Of a DNA stretch of 64,000 bases, positions 27,909 through 39,800 are shown piece after piece. Source of the stretch: Takakia lepidozioides. Lineage: Eukaryota; Streptophyta; Takakiopsida; Takakiales; Takakiaceae. The notes beneath the pieces were generated by a model. It saw nothing but the letters and a program-made list of their open reading frames with translations. It did no database searches and was not told the DNA's origin. Both the position numbers and the translations under genes were made by a program. Numbering within the stretch: position 1 is the stretch's first letter; each line of letters begins with the position of its first letter. The stretch is from NCBI GenBank assembly GCA_030704615.1, contig CM060732.1:40963053-41027052 (forward strand), read 5' to 3'.

Positions 27909-30900
27909 CTAGGAAGAGATGCTCAGTGAGGGAGTTATATTCCAATACTTAAAGTTTGCTGGAACAGCAAGGTTGGAGATAGCTATATTGACACCTAGTG
28001 TGGTCTGTAATGTGTCCAAGTTGTGAATGAGTTTTCTTGTTGACAATTTCACTGGCATCGCTATCACTCCCTCCATCATGAACAGTGTCACTCCTCCGAC
28101 CGGGACCTGTGTCAGTGTTGTAGTAAAGTTCGTTAGAAAGCACCCGGCTTGATCTTTGAACATGCACTCCTTGTATTACACAGGTGGAATGCTCCGAAGG
28201 ATGTGAAGAGTTTCGAGTTACAAATGATTTATGCCAGATAAATTCAGAACCAAGGGTATCTTCACTAGAAAGTAGTTCCCTTCTATAACTAAAGCACAAA
28301 AACACCAACAGTGAATGAGGAACAAAGGGCCGAGAAGGCAGGCACCTCTTCAGTAGAAGTTTCCAGAGTCTCAATATTGATTCCATGAGAAGCCAGATAT
28401 TCCGTGACATTGTACATAAGCCCTTCACACAGACCTCCGCCAATAAATGAAGGTTAAAAAACTGTCTGCGCTAATATGAAGAGCCGACACCTAAAATCAA
28501 CTCGTTTCAAAGGCAATAGAGGAGAAGGAACTAAACAATCTTGATTCTTGGGGCCAGTTTAAGAGCTCGTTGACCTTGTGTCAGATAAGGAGTATTGTGG
28601 GACGTCGAAACTGAGACCGCTGATGTGAGAAAAAAGTTTGCACTTCAAGTAGATAATTTTGTAGGGATTTGTGTGAAGAGTAGGTATCCACTCTTTTTCC
28701 CAACCAACATCAGGGAATAATCGGCCAAAGGTCATGTGCCACATTGCGTGTGGTGATATCTCTACCATATGTGGAACTGACATGATATGCAACCATGTCT
28801 GTCTTTAAATCAACCAACTATGTGAGAGGACAGCTTACCGGGATTGTCTGCACCTCGGAGTAAGAATTTCCGAAACTTGCGATTTGGGCGTGTCTCTTTC
28901 AGGCGATCGTCAGAAGTCCACCTTGTGTTCACCTGGAATAGAAAACACCTGTAAAATCAAAATTATAGAGATTTTGGGCACTTCACTCCACTCCTGAAGC
29001 CTCAAACACTCAAGTCAACAGCACTGATCACACATTGAAAAAGTCAAAGGGTAGAAGTGGCCAAAGTTGAACATCATCTTCCAATCCATTGAGTCGAGCA
29101 TTCTTCCAAGCACTTATTTCAGATTGGCAGCTACTGTGGATTATTTAATGCTTGTACAAAATGGGAGTAGAAAGAAACCTGGAGACCCTCAATCTGTAGG
29201 AGAGACTCACGTAGCTGTTCTGCCTTCCTCGTTGTTCTGCATAACCTTCCTTAGCTTTGAGACCTTCTACCAAGGCCACCCCAGATGCCTGATGCCCAAA
29301 TTTCACAACTGACCTCTCCAACCTAAGATTGTACCATAGCATACACAATGCTACCCAACATTAAAGCCTAACAATTAGAAAGTGGAACTCCTCAAATAGA
29401 AAAACTAATTCTCACCAAATATCAAGAGCTGGAAGTCTGAAACACTTGACCATGGTCATGCATAACAACCAGGCGTCCATCACGTGTCAATCTTTGACAG
29501 GAAGCAAGATGTACATCAATCTAAGTAACCACAAACATATGCTTTGAGTACGCAGAATTTTGAAGGGGATGTCTGATAGACTCCTGACTGAAAGTAGCAT
29601 TACACTCCAAGAGTAACCTACGTACAACATTGAACCTGGATATATTTCCCAAATAAACAGTCACCAGTCTTTTTGCATCAAAATTTCAATCCATTGCACA
29701 ATCTTTACATGAGACAACTTGAGGATGCCACAAAACGAAAAAGAGAAAGCTGAGTGCAAGTCTGACTTACGTAACATCAAAAGTGATAAGCATCAGAATG
29801 GTAAAGTCACCGGCCAAGCGTGCCATGCGACTCTCTTCCACGTTGGCTCCACATTCAAGCACTCGCTTGGTAAGCCTGGCTACAATGCCTGGCCTGTCAG
29901 GGCCTGACGCTGTCACCACTAACTGCTGCATTGCTGTTCCATCTACACCAGACCTCCAGCATAGTATTACATAGAAGCATTAAACCCTTTGGAGAAATGG
30001 AAGCTTGGCTATCCCAGGAAGCACATGGCAATGACCTTACACATGGAACTTTCAAATTGGAGCCAAGGTAAGTAACAGGCTCTAATAACAGAACGGAGTT
30101 AGCTGTGTTACATTGGATGTCCTGAACAGATCGAGTGTGTAGGCTCCATGGTCCTGTAACCTCTGGCCTCGAACTGGAATCTGTCCATGAAACAACAACC
30201 AGCTGATTTAGGTAGTAAGCAAAAACGGAAGCTACAAAGAAGCTAATATCCACAGCATATTACAAGGCAATATAAACTTATCTTCTAGCTCCTCCTTGAA
30301 CAAAGGGATTGAGGTACATAGACCTACACCTGTTTATAATTTTCTCCTCTTTCTAAACACTTCCTTAAAGTTCACGAACTGCTCATTCTCCCTTCCAAGT
30401 GCAGGTGACTCGGAACAGCGAAATCATGTCAAGGACACGTTCACAAGGAATTGCCTACAATTATAGTCCTACCTCTGCTTAATCGTGTGGTATGTAAACT
30501 GTCACGTTCAGTATGAATTACAATAATGGTCCAATGTAGGGTGAGTGATTGCATAAAATGCAAGCCAGTTGATTATGTGAGGCTTGCAGAGGCTAAGAGA
30601 CTTAACCAGCATATCCTCGCGCTGCCTGCATTTCCCGACCCTTGACAGCATCAGCTTCCTCCGACCCAATACAGAATATCACATGTGCACTACTGCAGAA
30701 CAAGATCCTCCTTTTCATAAGCACAAGATGAAAGCTCCATCAGAGTAATGAATCACCGAAACTAAGGAGAGGTACGAAGACACAAACCAAATTGAATTCT
30801 CGTGTAGCAAGAAACAACATGAAAGAGACAATGGCATCAGTCGCGGAGTTAGAGGCAATTGGTGACGAACGCATACACGTGAGGGCGACAGTAAATAGAT

Positions 30901-31031
30901 CTATTTACCTTGTAAGCGGAATCAGAGCTCAAATCATTAGGGCTTGCAGAGAGTGGAGAGGAGACAAAAGCAGAAGATGGTAGATAGCGATGCAGAGACA
31001 GCGAGCGCCTTAGACCTGTGGCCTTCCACAT
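27909..31031 (-). CDS. GcvR-like double ACT-domain protein, probably organelle-targeted
   Basis: Small predicted ligand-binding protein of 210 residues. Five exons (minus): 31031-30909, 29922-29771, 28921-28839, 28422-28346, 28106-27909. All are GT-AG and phases close. Exon 1 encodes an Arg/Ser-rich leader without acidic residues near its start (MWKATGLRRSLSLHRYLPSS), typical of a mitochondrial or plastid presequence. Exon 2 begins the first ACT domain (TASGPDRPGIVARLTKRV, then GANVEESRMARLAGDF). The second ACT domain starts in exon 3 (LLRGADNPG) and runs through VTEYLASHGINIETLET in exon 4. The last exon has VTLFMMEGVIAMPVKL. This tandem-ACT pattern is that of the bacterial glycine-cleavage repressor GcvR family. 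GcvR acts in bacteria without binding DNA itself; the plant role is unknown. Amino-acid sensing is an inference. Confidence 0.8.
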
Positions 31032-31890
31032 CGTTCCTTATTCTCTACTCTCTAAACTCTCTCCGTCTCTTTCACTCTGGAGAGGAGAGAGAGGAGAGGA
31101 GAGTGTGTGAAGGTGCACACCCTCTTTGCCGAGAGAGACAAAGAGTGGATGATGGATGAATCTGTGTGAAGCTAGTGTTTGCAATGCTCTTTAGGATGCA
31201 AAACTGTGGATGACGTGGATGATCATCCACAACATCCATCGATATCGACTACGGATGTTATGCAGGCCAACTGGAAGGGAGAAAAAGATGCAGTAGTTAG
31301 AACAAAACAGAGCTTCTCAAGAGTGTCAGATGTCTGGGTGGCTCAGCTTTCAGATTGCAGGAGTGAATTTTCAAACCACACAATCTTCACCTCCAATGTC
31401 TTCAAGCTGGAAGCGAGAAAGGAAGAAGCAGGGAAGGAAGAAAGGAAGGAAGAAAGGAAGTGAGGGAGGAGTGGACAAATGTTGCGAGCTTCATGAATGA
31501 AGAACAATGCCCAGTATGTCTTTGGAACCAAACAATTGTATCCATTGAATCAGGTATCGTACAACAGTAGAGCAAAAACATGATACAGGAAAAATCAACA
31601 TCACTGTGTTGAATGTGGGTCAAATCTATATATAGATACTTCCTGATAGAACACACTGTTATCTGTTTTCTGCACAGCCATCCATCCACCCTTCAATGCA
31701 TGTAGAGCTTCTTTGGTGTTACAACCAGAAAATATCATGTTGGTCTCTGTCAATGGGCGTCCATGACTGTCAAACTCCTCATATCGCCACACAAGTCACA
31801 CATCTCCTCTCTCCCCACTGTGTTTTGATAGCCGCTCAACGCCTAGTAAGTACCTCTCCTAGTTGACTTTCCTTTCACCTGCAGTGACTT
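31032..31890. other. Intergenic spacer with purine-rich tract
   Basis: Separates two minus-strand genes. It contains a GAAGGAAG-type purine repeat at about 31416-31470 and a GAGAGGAGA run near 31078-31105, just upstream of the ACT gene. No coding frame of note. Confidence 0.45.
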
Positions 31891-34566
31891 TCAGGGGCCA
31901 GTATTATTGGCTCTGCGAACACCCAGAAGCATGTGTTCATGGGCTTGTTGCTGTCTGTGCTTCCATCTCCTTTTCATCCAAAGATCGTAAACCACCCTTC
32001 TTCGGCCCCATTTCCACCAGAATGGGCCACCCCGATGTCGCTGCTTCAGTCGTTTCCTCCTTGAATACCCATTGGACATTGCTGCAAGCTGGGCGCTCAT
32101 TTTCAAAAAGGTGGGCGCGTGCAAATCCGACCAGTAGCACTTTTGCACTGAGAAAACCTCCAACAATGCAGTTGCTCCTGCTGGCGTTGGTAAAATATCC
32201 TTGGGCAATGGCTTGGGAGTTTCCCCTAGGAGTACCTGGGTACAGATGGCATAGCATATTAGAGTTGAGGCTAAGATATTATATATGGGATGGCAATATG
32301 AATGACCCATTACAGTTGGAACAAAGGGCAGGATATTGTGTGGGAGCACATGCATGACAAAATCAGATACGATACCTTCACAACAGCAGCTGCTGATTCT
32401 GAGATGGAGCGCAAATTATACCCTCCTTCCAAAACCACCAGCATTCTCCCCCCTGACAGAGAGTTTAGAAGAGATGCCATGTGGGCATAGCCCAATGGCG
32501 TGACATCACAGCCCCCCAAAGGGTCTCCTCTTGCGGCATCAAAACCAGCGGAGATGATGGTAATATCAGGATCAAACTGCCGTGCGATTGGAAGAACAAT
32601 ATGTTTGAAAGCTGAGATGTAATCCGCATCCCCTATTCCCGCACAACCCCAAGGTATGTTCACACAAAAGCCCTCCCCAGGACCACTCCCCACCTCTCTT
32701 GCCCCACCGGTTCCAGGGTAAAATGCGCCCCCTTCATGCCTGTGGAAAAATAATTCCTTGTATAAGTGCATAGGATGCCAAAGAGCGTAATTTGTGGGCA
32801 TGCAAACAATATTGGAATCACACCATGCGTCTGCCTTAGTATGTGCATTTTCTTACTCACCAGTTCAAAAGTTGACCCAAGAAGGGACGAAAGGAAACCG
32901 AAGCACCAGCTGACTGCTGGTCTCACCTGTGCAGTGAGATGTACAGGATTGTTGGATCACGCTCAAAGATTTCTTGGGTTCCATTTCCATGGTGGACATC
33001 CCAATCAACAACCAGCACCTTATTGGCCCCAGCAGACTGGGCAGAACGGGCGGCAACACACACATTGTTGTGCAAACAAAACCCCATTGCTGTTTCCTCT
33101 TCAGCATGGTGCCCAGGTGGCCTTACCGCAGCAAACCCATTGTGGAATGCTCCAGTCATGATTGCAGTAGCCAGATCTGCACATATGCCTGCTGCTAGCC
33201 TTGCAGCCAGGGCTGAATGCTTATTTGCATACGTATCTGGCGTGAAGTAGCTCAAGTCCTCCTTTTCTTTTGTGGCTTCAACTGCATTGATGTGTTCTGT
33301 ACAGTGCACCAACTCGAGCTCAGCTTGCGTAATTTCCCTCACAGGAATTGCTAAGCAACGGCCAGGGATGAGTCCTAAAGATTCCAGTCCTGCAATGATG
33401 GCTCGCAATCGGTTGGGCCTCTCTGGGTGTATTTTCTGTGTCTCCTCATGCAACAGCATCCGGTCATCAAATCCAATGGCCGTACGCCTTTCAGAAGACA
33501 TCACAGCTGTCCCCCCAGTGCCTGCAAAAATGAAATTTATTCAATTCAGTCCATGCTTTTTCTCCCATACCACTGATCTTACAGGCTAACCATTAAGTAC
33601 CTAAGAGGAGTAGGACCTCCCCTGCCATACCTGTAGACATCAAATCTGGTGATTGACACCTTCCTGACCAAGTTCCCTCCTCTTGGGAGGAGACTTTGTC
33701 ATATTCTGCCTCACCTTCACACATACCCACAAATAACAGTTAAACTGGTGCACTGCAGCATGATAACACAGCACTGTCCAGACAATAAACAATGCCGCTC
33801 TAAGGTAACTGCAATTTGCAGAACAGGGGTGCAGTCAGGCTCTTCGGTCCACCAGATAGTGTTCCTGACAGTGTACATCTGTGCTAGCCAAGACTGACAT
33901 TATTTGTTTGAGCAACTGAACTCAAACAGTAAGTAAGGACCTTCTCACTCTGGGCACTACACACAATGCGAGGGAATCTTTGAAAGCCATAGAAAAACTG
34001 CCACTTCATTGAATTTCTGGGTTGCTGCTTTAATTGTTTTCAGAGTAACCTTAGTAGCAAAAGAGTCAACAAGGCTCACAAGGCTCCACATCATCTTGGG
34101 GAGGAAGTAGTGGCTCCTTTCTTCCTTGCTTCATATCTTGGGCTCTTGTGGACATTATGAATTTCCTTCTTTCTCTTAATCACTTTCAAAAGATCAAGAG
34201 CTTCAAAAGGCATACTTGACCAATCGAATTACCTGCAGGAACAAATGATGATGCCAAGTATCCATGATTCAAAATGCCCGACGTCCGATGTTCATTGCAA
34301 CGTATGCAATGGCTAACCTCATCTGAATTGGGCATAGTGCAATTGGTGCAATACCAGCGCGAGTGGGGCTCCCAGTCTTCATCCTCTGATTCTTCATCTT
34401 CCTCCCCCCAGTCTTCGGCAGCATACATGGCAAGAAGTTCCTGAATTTCCCGGATATGTCTTTTCTTTTCTTGTGGCTGAGGGTCAGAAGCAGTAGTTGG
34501 TTCCTCAACACCGCCATCCACCCCTATGTGTGCTGGAGAGCCCTCGAGGGATCTCTTCTTCTCCAT
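31891..34566 (-). CDS. HDA15: Class II histone deacetylase with RanBP2 zinc finger (HDA15 type)
   Basis: Zn-dependent lysine deacetylase of 545 residues, expected in nucleus/cytosol. Four exons (minus): 34566-34233, 33521-32927, 32739-32376, 32235-31891; phases close. Exon 1 has an acidic tract (residues 54-65) and then a RanBP2-type finger with Cys73, Cys76, Cys87 and Cys90 (WYCTNCTMPN...HCIRCNEHR), diagnostic of plant HDA15. The deacetylase core shows AAVRPPGHHAEEETAMGFC (charge-relay histidines), VLVVDWDVHHGNGTQ and ISAGFDAARGDPLGG (zinc-binding Asp/His/Asp), and LEGGYN. The C-terminus is a basic, Trp/Arg-rich tail (GPFWWKWGRRRVVYDLWMKRRWKHR). Upstream on the same strand is an inverted fragment of DUS3, and DUS3 itself is divergent. 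Confidence 0.92.
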
Positions 34567-34799
34567 CTCTGTATCTGAGCCCTAGGATGCCATACACAAT
34601 AAACTGTCAAAGTTCTGTCCACAACTTGTCCATGTATTGTCCACTTAAAATGGTCAGTCAATTGAGCAACCAACAACTACAAATTAACACTTCCCACTGG
34701 TAAAAGCACAATGCTCCACTTTTTGAAGTCAACACGAAAATGTGAAAAAGAGCATCATTTTGGCACCTGCATCTTGCGATATGCTCATAAATGCCTATA

Positions 34800-35215
34800 C
34801 TGAATTGGGTGTGGACACTAACTATGACAACTCTTGAAGGCATGCATTCAGGAGGGAGAGAGAGAACCTCAATAACATCCACAGGAGGCCCAAAGAGCCC
34901 ACGAGACAAGGAAAGGCAACAAACAGAGAAACACCAAGAGAGTTTTCAAATAGCAACCTGCTTCTTCTCTTTCCTCTGTTGGGATTTTGACTTTTTCTCC
35001 ATAAAGACCTTGGGGCCTGCGAGGTTTCCACTAGCACCAGGTTCACCACCCCTTTCTGCATTGATGCTACCAACCACCTCTTCAGCAATCACTCCACTTT
35101 TGGCCAGAATCTGAGATCCAGTTTGCTGTGAGTGTTCCCGCTTCACAGATGCCCCTGCTTTAGCAACTACCTCCTTGACAGATGGGTATGCATCTTGATT
35201 GTGTGCTGGGACTTC
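34800..35215 (-). pseudogene. Inverted partial copy of DUS3 exon 2 and adjoining intron
   Basis: Read on the minus strand, this region encodes QDAYPSVKEVVAKAG, then KREHSQQTGSQILAKSG, EEVVGSINAERGGEPG and EKKSKSQQRKEKKQ. It then continues into sequence like the start of DUS3 intron 2. It matches DUS3 exon 2 at 37562-37803 ([15 protein letters not shown] and onward) in the opposite orientation, 2.4 kb away. No flanking DUS3 exons were found here, so it is a partial duplicate, not a second gene. Divergence suggests it is not recent. Confidence 0.8.
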
Positions 35216-36807
35216 AAACAGGAAAGGAGGGTCATGATTGAGTTTTTCAAGCAGAATCTCCTTAGACTCTGTTCTGTAACCAGCATAACTGACTAGCCAG
35301 GGTTACTGAATGAGTCAGACTGGACTCAATTGTGACTGGTCTGAAGCCCGCAAATTCACATATGTAGGATTTCAATCGAAGCTAACTCAATGACCTAATT
35401 GCCACATTTGTGCCTCATCACAGCTCTATTTTCGGAAGTTTTCCTTCCTGCATTTGTGCCTTCCTACAGAGCTGATTTGAGGGACATCCATAGAGAGCTG
35501 GTTAGCATTCGTAAAGGCAACACTATCGATGGAAGCGACTAGGGTTCAGATTTAGCATTCCAGAGGACACGGTTTTGACAGAAATTCGCTGCTCCTGGAG
35601 ATCCGTGTACCTCCAACATTTACCAACAATAATCTGACAGTGAAGCCCCACAACAGACCTGGACGCGCAATTTATTAACCAACAGATTCTGCGCTCATGA
35701 TTCAATATTATAAACCCAAAATCTCGTAAAGACTAGAGCAGGTCCTCAAGGCACCCACTATCCAACAGGTTGTTAACATGAAACACGGACACGTTGAGAT
35801 ACCATCCCATCAACCGAGACGAATCCACACGACGAAACCTGATGCGGATTTATTGGTATGACCTAACAAAATTTCGAAACATCTCAATGTCAAGTTTCGC
35901 CCACATCACACAGTTTCACTGTGTGGCTCACCTGCGTTTTGTGGACTGTTATCTGCCACAGCGGAGCACACCTCAGCCCTCCTCTGTGGCATCAATCGTG
36001 TGCTGCCATCGTCCAGTGTCTTCTCAATGCCCAGGGTTCCTTTCTCCTGGTGCTCCATGGCAGTGAGCCCTATAAGACCCATGGCACATGTGCACCTCTT
36101 GGCTAAACTACTAAACCTAGTTATTCTTCACTAAGATATTCTCTCCAACTTGGTCTTAGCAAATTGCGCTAAACTTGGCGGGATACTCCCTGTACAGTAT
36201 GGCCTTTTGAGATACTCTGGCCAACTGGACCTTACCGCTTACAGGCAGACCAACCAACAAATTTTGGGAGATGGGTAAGCAATCACCTTCCGGTTACAAA
36301 CTATAATTCCTAGAAATCTGAGAGAGTCGCGGTCGGGTACAGCTCTGTCACAACTGCTCATGTGAGTGAAGCACACTTACCCCTGTTTCGGTCTGTGTTG
36401 TCGTTAGATGTTTGAACGTTTGAACATTTGAACATTTGAGCGGGTTTTTGATAGTATTTTAGTCTTGTTCTGTGGATTCAGGGATCTTGTTATGCAGTTT
36501 TGTCTTGTGGGTGGTATCTTGTTTCAAATACTAGCAAGGCTGGCATTGAGCCTAATTCCATGGAGTTGCCTGTGCGTGTGTGATAACGGTTCTTCCCCCA
36601 AAATACCTGTATCCGTCAGTTTTCAGGCTTTGCATGCAAACTTGCTCGGACTAGCTCGAATTTGGGACCAGTCTAGTCTCATTTGACTTGCCACCCATTT
36701 GTGGTTCTCAGTTTATCAAAACATTTGTGGGTTTTTCTGTCAAGGACCGTTTACGCATACAGTCATAGTGTGAAGTACTTGCGAGGTGTTCTTGCAGGCC
36801 CGCTGCT
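35216..36807. promoter_or_regulatory. Upstream region of DUS3; part of the HDA15/DUS3 divergent interval
   Basis: No gene recognised. Contains a short TTTGAAC-TTTGAAC-TTTGAAC run (about 36410-36440) and pyrimidine-rich DNA leading to the DUS3 start. Total distance between the two start codons is about 2.2 kb. Confidence 0.4.
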
Positions 36808-39800
36808 ATGGAACACGAGAAAGGTGAACTGGGCGTTGAGGAAGCACTGGAAGAGGACAGCGCACCATTGATGCCAGAGGTGCCTGGTCAGGAGTGCTCC
36901 ACCTTGAAAGCGGTTACTATAGAAATATCAGAGAAGCCTGTCATCAATTCTTTGGATCCTGAACAAACACCGGAACCTGTTGACACCGGTGAGGCTCTAC
37001 ATGTTGCATTGTTTTGTTATCAAGATTTCTCAGTACATTACGGTCATATTGTGCGAGGTTTGATTTTATGTATGCTTGTCTAATTGGCCTACGTTTTTCT
37101 GTTCTTGTTAACAAGCCGTTTCTTATTTGGGGATAAAACCTGGGTGCCTTGAGGAACAGGCGGGAGTTTGTGTTCGCTATATCCATTGCTTTCTTAGCTT
37201 TAGTAATGAGCACATCTGTGGTGGTCACGAATGTGTATCTTCTTGCAGTGAATTTCTGTCTGATAATGTCTCCTGAAAAGCTCAAAGCTAAATCCCAGGC
37301 AATGTCAAGCAAGTCTGTCAAAAGGTTATTTCCTTCAGTGGTTGTAGAATTCTCACAATTGTGGCTGCAACTGACAAAGTCTCTCACAACCTTCAGTTAG
37401 GCTTAATGTGATCCAACCCTGTGGATCTGGAGCAGCTAGATAGTCAAATGACAACCTTGCTCAGATTGTTACTGATTTACTCAGTAAAGGGGGCTTGCAG
37501 TTATGTCTTAAGATATCAGTTTTTGATAACTCGAATAATGACTCTCCTTCCCTGTTTGCAGTCCCAACACCCAATCAAAATGCATACCCATCTGTGGAAG
37601 AGCTTGTTGCCAAAGCACGAGCACCTGTGAAACACGAATACTTGAGGCAAGCTGGACCTCGAATACTGGCAAATAGTGTAGTGGTTGCTGAAAAGGTGGT
37701 TGGAAGCATCAGTGTAGAAAAGGGAGGCGAACCTGGTGGTGGCAGCACCACAGTCTCTTTGGAGAAAAAGTCAAAGCGACAACTGAGAAAAGAGAGGAAG
37801 CAGGTTTCTGCTAAAAGCCTTTTTGTTGTTTGTTTGTTTGTCACATATTCGAAGCCCAGGAGCTCGTTGTGCTTCCTATGAATGGTAAAAAAAAAAAAAT
37901 CTCTGTTGCTGTCCCTCCCTTTGTGGTCCTACTGTGCACCATGAGCCCTCTGGGAAGTTCCTTTATTCTACTTCCTCCACCCATGTATGCCTTCACAAGT
38001 CATCATAGCCAACGTCCATGGGACAAAGTAACACCAGGGTTGCAGTGACAGACAACACAAACACAGTTTCGTCTACAGCCACAGAATAAGCATGGAGTGC
38101 GGTAAAGCATTCATAGGTTATGCCAAGCACAGCAAAAGTAGCCCAATTATTCCTCCTTGGTAGTGTCATTTTCAACTCATAGGGGCAGACACCTTTCTCT
38201 CTATGGTCTCCTGCCAGCACTGATTTATCCCCTTGCCATAGCAGAAAATGCAGGCATGGCAAACACAGTTACAACTTCTGCTCAGGCAATGACTTCGTGG
38301 TTTAGCAATCAGCACTAGTAGGCCGAGGTTATGATTTGTGCTTGTGGTAAGCAGTGGCTAAGGGAGTGGAGGCTCAGCCCCTCAATATCTCAGCAATATG
38401 GAACGCATGAAATACGAGCTGTGTGATGGAAAGTTGATGCGGGAAGGCCTGAAATGATGGCTGTCTGAATGTGGTGAAGGAGTGCCACTCCAATCTTCCT
38501 TGCGATTTAGGAGCTAATATTTGTGGTGTTTGTCTGCACCAGGCAAGGTCAAGTGGATCAGCAGAAAATGTTTGTGGTGCAGTAGCCAGGACAGGTGATG
38601 TAAAGTCATGCCGTTATGGTACCTCATGTCGCTTCAACCATGACCTGGCTGCCTTCCTAGCACAGGTATCCTCATATCCCAGAGAGGGTGACAGGCAGAG
38701 AGAGACACAGATTAGAACAGCCAAATAACACATGGATGAGAAAGAGAATGTACTCATAAGACGTTGTTTGCCGTAGCCTGGATGAGAAAGAGAGAGAGGG
38801 AGACAGGAGAGAGAGCTTGGATGCAGTATCTGTTAAAATCGTCAAAATTTTGCGTCATTGATGTATCCATGGGGCAATGTAATTGAGGTGAGAAGCTGTG
38901 TGTTCATCTGTTGTGGGTGCAGAAACCTCCAGATATACCAGGCAAGTGCCCCTTTGTAGGTTTGGAGATTGCCTGCCCTTATGGATATGCGTGCCGATTT
39001 GCGGGTACTCACACTCAGACCCAGAAGCCCGAAGGTGAGGAGATTTTGATAGACAAGAAGAACCAGAAGTCTGGTGTCCAAGAACTGAATAACTTGAACA
39101 AGGACTTCCAAAAATTGCTCTGGAAAAATGCAGTTACATTTCCGAGGGCAGATGCTGAACTGGGAGCTTTGGGCCTTCTGGTATTGTCACAAGCTTTTTG
39201 CCCCCTGTGAATGAGTATATTTCTTCCTTTTTCGTTTCTTTCTCCTGTTATTATTCCATACCCATACGCCCTCAGGCTGTCGGTGAACACAAAAAAGGTC
39301 CTTCTTTTGTCTTCTCTCTGTTAGATTTTGAATGGAATGCTACTGGATCCCCGTGGTGTCTGGGTAGATGTAAATGTTTTGTTCGTCTGTTTGTTGATTG
39401 GCTATTTGCATATGCCATGTCATCTTCTTTATAACTTGATGAGTATGTTTGCTTGTATTGGCGTTGAGTGGGGCTTTTGAATCAAGTTGTGAGGCTTACT
39501 TACACCTACCCACAGTAAAATGACCATGCCTGATGTCCAGTGGGTTACTTGTGAGTTGCCAGGGTAAGGCAAAGAGAACAAACGTCAAGCAGGTCTCGAT
39601 GGACAGTAAGGAAGAGAATGGACCTGACATTTCTCAAGACCCTAGTCTTACCACAGTACACTTCGAAGACAAAGTTATGGAGATTGACGACCCCTCCAAA
39701 AGAGTACAGGGAGATGGAGCTCAATCCACTCAAGCAGGAGATTTGGAGAAGGAGGAGCCTGTTGCATTTGATGGATCTTATGGAGAAGTTGGAACAGAGA

